Part shown: in pieces, positions 62,043 to 64,000 of the stretch
How the letters are laid out: the number at the start of each line of letters is the position of its first letter
Position numbering within the stretch: the first letter of the stretch is position 1
Source of the DNA: Dyella_B humi
Lineage (GTDB): Bacteria > Pseudomonadota > Gammaproteobacteria > Xanthomonadales > Rhodanobacteraceae
Length of the DNA stretch: 64,000 bases
NCBI RefSeq assembly: GCF_044904605.1
Contig: NZ_JADIKI010000022.1
Coordinates: 1,393,206-1,457,205, forward strand
Direction of reading: 5' to 3'
The notes under the pieces: model-generated
Database searches by the model: none
Told to the model about the DNA's origin: nothing
What the model saw: only the letters and a program-made list of their open reading frames with translations
Position numbers and translations under genes: made by a program

Positions 62043-64000
62043 ATGCGTGCACGTTGGCAAGGGAGCTGCCTGTGGGTAGCGGTGTTGTTGGTGCTATCCG
62101 GTTGGTGCCATGCCCAGTCGGTGACCCCGGACCAGGAATACCAGAAGCTGATCCAGGTCGATCAAAATATCGAGCCCTTGGGCGAGCATCCGTTCGGAGA
62201 AAACATCAACACGTACGATGGTACGTTGTCGTTCAACGTCACCGACGTCAGCCTACGAGGCAATGGCCTAGCGATCACCGTGGGGCGAACACTGTCATTT
62301 TGGAACTACCTTCCGAACAGTACAAATGGGAGTGCGCAACGTCCCTTCGGCGACTGGGATCTGGATATCCCGCGCATCGAAACGATCGTAGCGGGACCAG
62401 GCCTCCCGTCGACGGCCACCTGGCAGACAGGTGGCTTTGTAGATGCGACGACGGGTACGACGCAGCGGTGCACCAACTTCAAACCGCCGCCGGGCGTTGC
62501 CCCCGTCGGAACAAGCGCCTCCGGATTTGCCGCAGACCAATATTGGGCTGGCTACAAACTGTTTGTGCCAGGCCAAGGTGGTCAGCTTCTGATGCCACGC
62601 GGGTCCGCGAATTCGCTTTCGCCGAACATAAGTGGGATGAGCTTTCCGATCGTCACCAAGAACAACTGGATGATCGCTTGCGGCGTCACCGCCAGTGACG
62701 GCGGTGACGGGTTCCTCGCTATCGCGCCCGACGGCACGCGCTACACCTTCGCCCAACTCGTCTATCGTCCGGCCAACGAACTCACCAATGGTGGCAGCAG
62801 CTTCCTGTTTCGTCGCGACGCTTTTATGTACGTCACGCAGATCCAGGATCGCTTCGGCAATACGCTGACCTACAACTACGATTCCAGCACGGGCTATCTA
62901 ACCAGCATCACGGCCAATGACGGCCGCGAGGTGGATGTCGCTTACCAATCAGGCACGCCGTTGATCCAGACGGTTACCGCTAAAGCGGCCAATGTCGCGT
63001 CGCGCACCTGGACTTACAGCTACGACACGTCGACGGCTACCTTGCCTTACTTGACCGGCGTGCAGTTGCCCGATGGTAGCGCTTGGTCTTATCAGGGGGG
63101 CGGCTTCGATACGGCGCAAGTCACTATGTCGGTCGCCAACTGCGGGGCCAAAACGGTGCCAACGGTCTCTTCCGCCGTCAATCCTACCGCCAGGATGACG
63201 GCACCCTCGGGCCTGACTGCCACGTTCATACTGACGCCGAGACTGAGCGGCCGTTCGTACGTGCCCCACAACTGTTATGGTGGCTCAGAGAGCAGTGCTC
63301 CTTATGCCACGTTTCCGGAGTTCTCCGGCCAGTTCTCCATAACGAGTGAAGTGCTATCGGGCGCGGGCATGCCCACACAGACGTGGAGCTACAGTTATTC
63401 GTCGCCGAATTTGAGCTGGAACGACGACGCATGCGCAACCAGCGGCACATGCGCCACCACCGTCTATACCGATGTCACGGATCCGAACGGCAACGACACT
63501 CGCTATACCTTCAGCAATCGTTTCGATGCTACGGAAGGATTGCTACTGCGCACAGACTCTTACAGCGGCGCCGCCGGCGGCACCTTGATGCGTTCGGAGA
63601 TCAACACGTATGCCAATCCCACCGGCGGCCCGTGGCCAACGGCCTACGGTACGGACCTGCTGGACCGAGATAATGCAGCGCAAGTCATGGAATCGTCGCC
63701 AGTAAGCCAGCGCACAATCACCCAGGACGGCCAGAACTACACCTGGCAAGCGATGCTGTTCAACGCGTATGCGCAGCCTACGGACGTGAAGCGCTACAAC
63801 GACATCGCCGGGCAGTCCTCGATCGAAGAAACCACGGTCTACGTCAACGACGCGAAGCTATGGGTGCTGGGTTTGCCGCTGACCGTGACCAATGTCGGCA
63901 CCGGCGAGACGGAACTGTCCAACACCTACGACCCCAGCACCGATCTACTGCAATCGCGCTCGCGTTTCGGCGAGTTCATGATGAGCTACACCTACAACAG
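62043..64000 (+). CDS. Exported RHS/YD-repeat protein (3' end beyond window)
   Basis: The frame is open from ATG 62043 to the last base (652 codons, no stop), so the gene continues outside. Signal peptide LWVAVLLVLSGWCHAQ. Then ENINTYDGTLSFNVTDVSLRGNG, the usual N-terminal DUF-like part of RHS proteins, and YD-type repeats such as IQDRFGNTLTYNYDSSTGYL, ITANDGREVDVAY, GVQLPDGSAWSYQ, TDPNGNDTRYTFSNRFD, LLLRTDSYSG, NTYANPTGG and LSNTYDPSTDLLQSRSRFGE. Such proteins form a large beta shell that holds a C-terminal toxin or effector; with a Sec signal it is probably wall- or surface-associated. Start supported by AAGGGGAC. The toxin end and any immunity gene are not in view. Confidence 0.9.
   Translation, partial: MRARWQGSCLWVAVLLVLSGWCHAQSVTPDQEYQKLIQVDQNIEPLGEHPFGENINTYDGTLSFNVTDVSLRGNGLAITVGRTLSFWNYLPNSTNGSAQRPFGDWDLDIPRIETIVAGPGLPSTATWQTGGFVDATTGTTQRCTNFKPPPGVAPVGTSASGFAADQYWAGYKLFVPGQGGQLLMPRGSANSLSPNISGMSFPIVTKNNWMIACGVTASDGGDGFLAIAPDGTRYTFAQLVYRPANELTNGGSSFLFRRDAFMYVTQIQDRFGNTLTYNYDSSTGYLTSITANDGREVDVAYQSGTPLIQTVTAKAANVASRTWTYSYDTSTATLPYLTGVQLPDGSAWSYQGGGFDTAQVTMSVANCGAKTVPTVSSAVNPTARMTAPSGLTATFILTPRLSGRSYVPHNCYGGSESSAPYATFPEFSGQFSITSEVLSGAGMPTQTWSYSYSSPNLSWNDDACATSGTCATTVYTDVTDPNGNDTRYTFSNRFDATEGLLLRTDSYSGAAGGTLMRSEINTYANPTGGPWPTAYGTDLLDRDNAAQVMESSPVSQRTITQDGQNYTWQAMLFNAYAQPTDVKRYNDIAGQSSIEETTVYVNDAKLWVLGLPLTVTNVGTGETELSNTYDPSTDLLQSRSRFGEFMMSYTYN

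Overview
The window looks like a chromosomal segment of a gammaproteobacterium of the Xanthomonadales/Lysobacterales, most like Rhodanobacteraceae (Dyella, Luteibacter, Frateuria or Rhodanobacter). This rests on base composition of roughly 60% GC, three TonB-dependent receptors (two with the long-plug Xanthomonas/Caulobacter type N-terminus) each sitting in a carbohydrate-type cluster, and the overall gene style. No rRNA, tRNA, CRISPR array, insertion sequence or replication origin was recognised. The placement is inference, since no marker gene is present.

Layout. 1-2286: end of a membrane PAS-PAS-GGDEF-EAL c-di-GMP phosphodiesterase. 2533-6174: a redox/detoxification operon (old yellow enzyme, pirin, cysteine hydrolase) with a divergent LysR regulator and a clear palindrome at the LysR start. 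6442-13633: a free-standing adenylation-carrier-reductase (A-T-R) enzyme, a lipoprotein alpha/beta hydrolase, a di-iron fatty acid hydroxylase and an OmpA-type lipoprotein. 13821-14936: an AT-rich acyltransferase that looks acquired. 14955-23876: a TetR regulator divergent from a tightly coupled operon (FGGY kinase, class II aldolase, class III aminotransferase, degenerate aldolase paralogue, MFS carrier, TonB receptor), ending at a strong terminator. 24400-26612: secreted glycerophosphodiesterase and a parvulin-type prolyl isomerase. 26674-33286 (minus): TonB receptor, phosphodiester glycosidase, Bcr/CflA-like MFS carrier and ROK regulator. 33804-35141: secreted beta-propeller protein. 35518-40522: TetR-controlled tripartite efflux pump (NodT, EmrA, EmrB types) with two matching operators. 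40637-44872: DoxX protein and a Pqi lipid-transport operon with PqiA split in two genes. 45084-48200 (minus): two unknown genes, an alginate-lyase-like enzyme and a small secreted protein. 48486-61388 (minus): an amino-sugar cluster (glucokinase, GH20 hexosaminidase, TonB receptor, APC permease, GH2 exo-glucosaminidase, LacI regulator, sulfotransferase) with a perfect LacI-type palindrome before the first gene. 62043-64000: start of a large secreted RHS/YD-repeat protein that runs off the window.

How it works together. Three clusters each join an outer-membrane TonB receptor, an inner-membrane carrier, enzymes and a dedicated repressor, that is, a full uptake and breakdown route for one compound class. 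The amino-sugar cluster can be read with fair confidence as chitosan/chitin oligomer use. The phosphodiester glycosidase cluster probably handles a sugar-phosphodiester. The kinase-aldolase-aminotransferase cluster has no substrate I can name and is the best candidate for an undescribed catabolic system. The rest is regulation, efflux and envelope upkeep.
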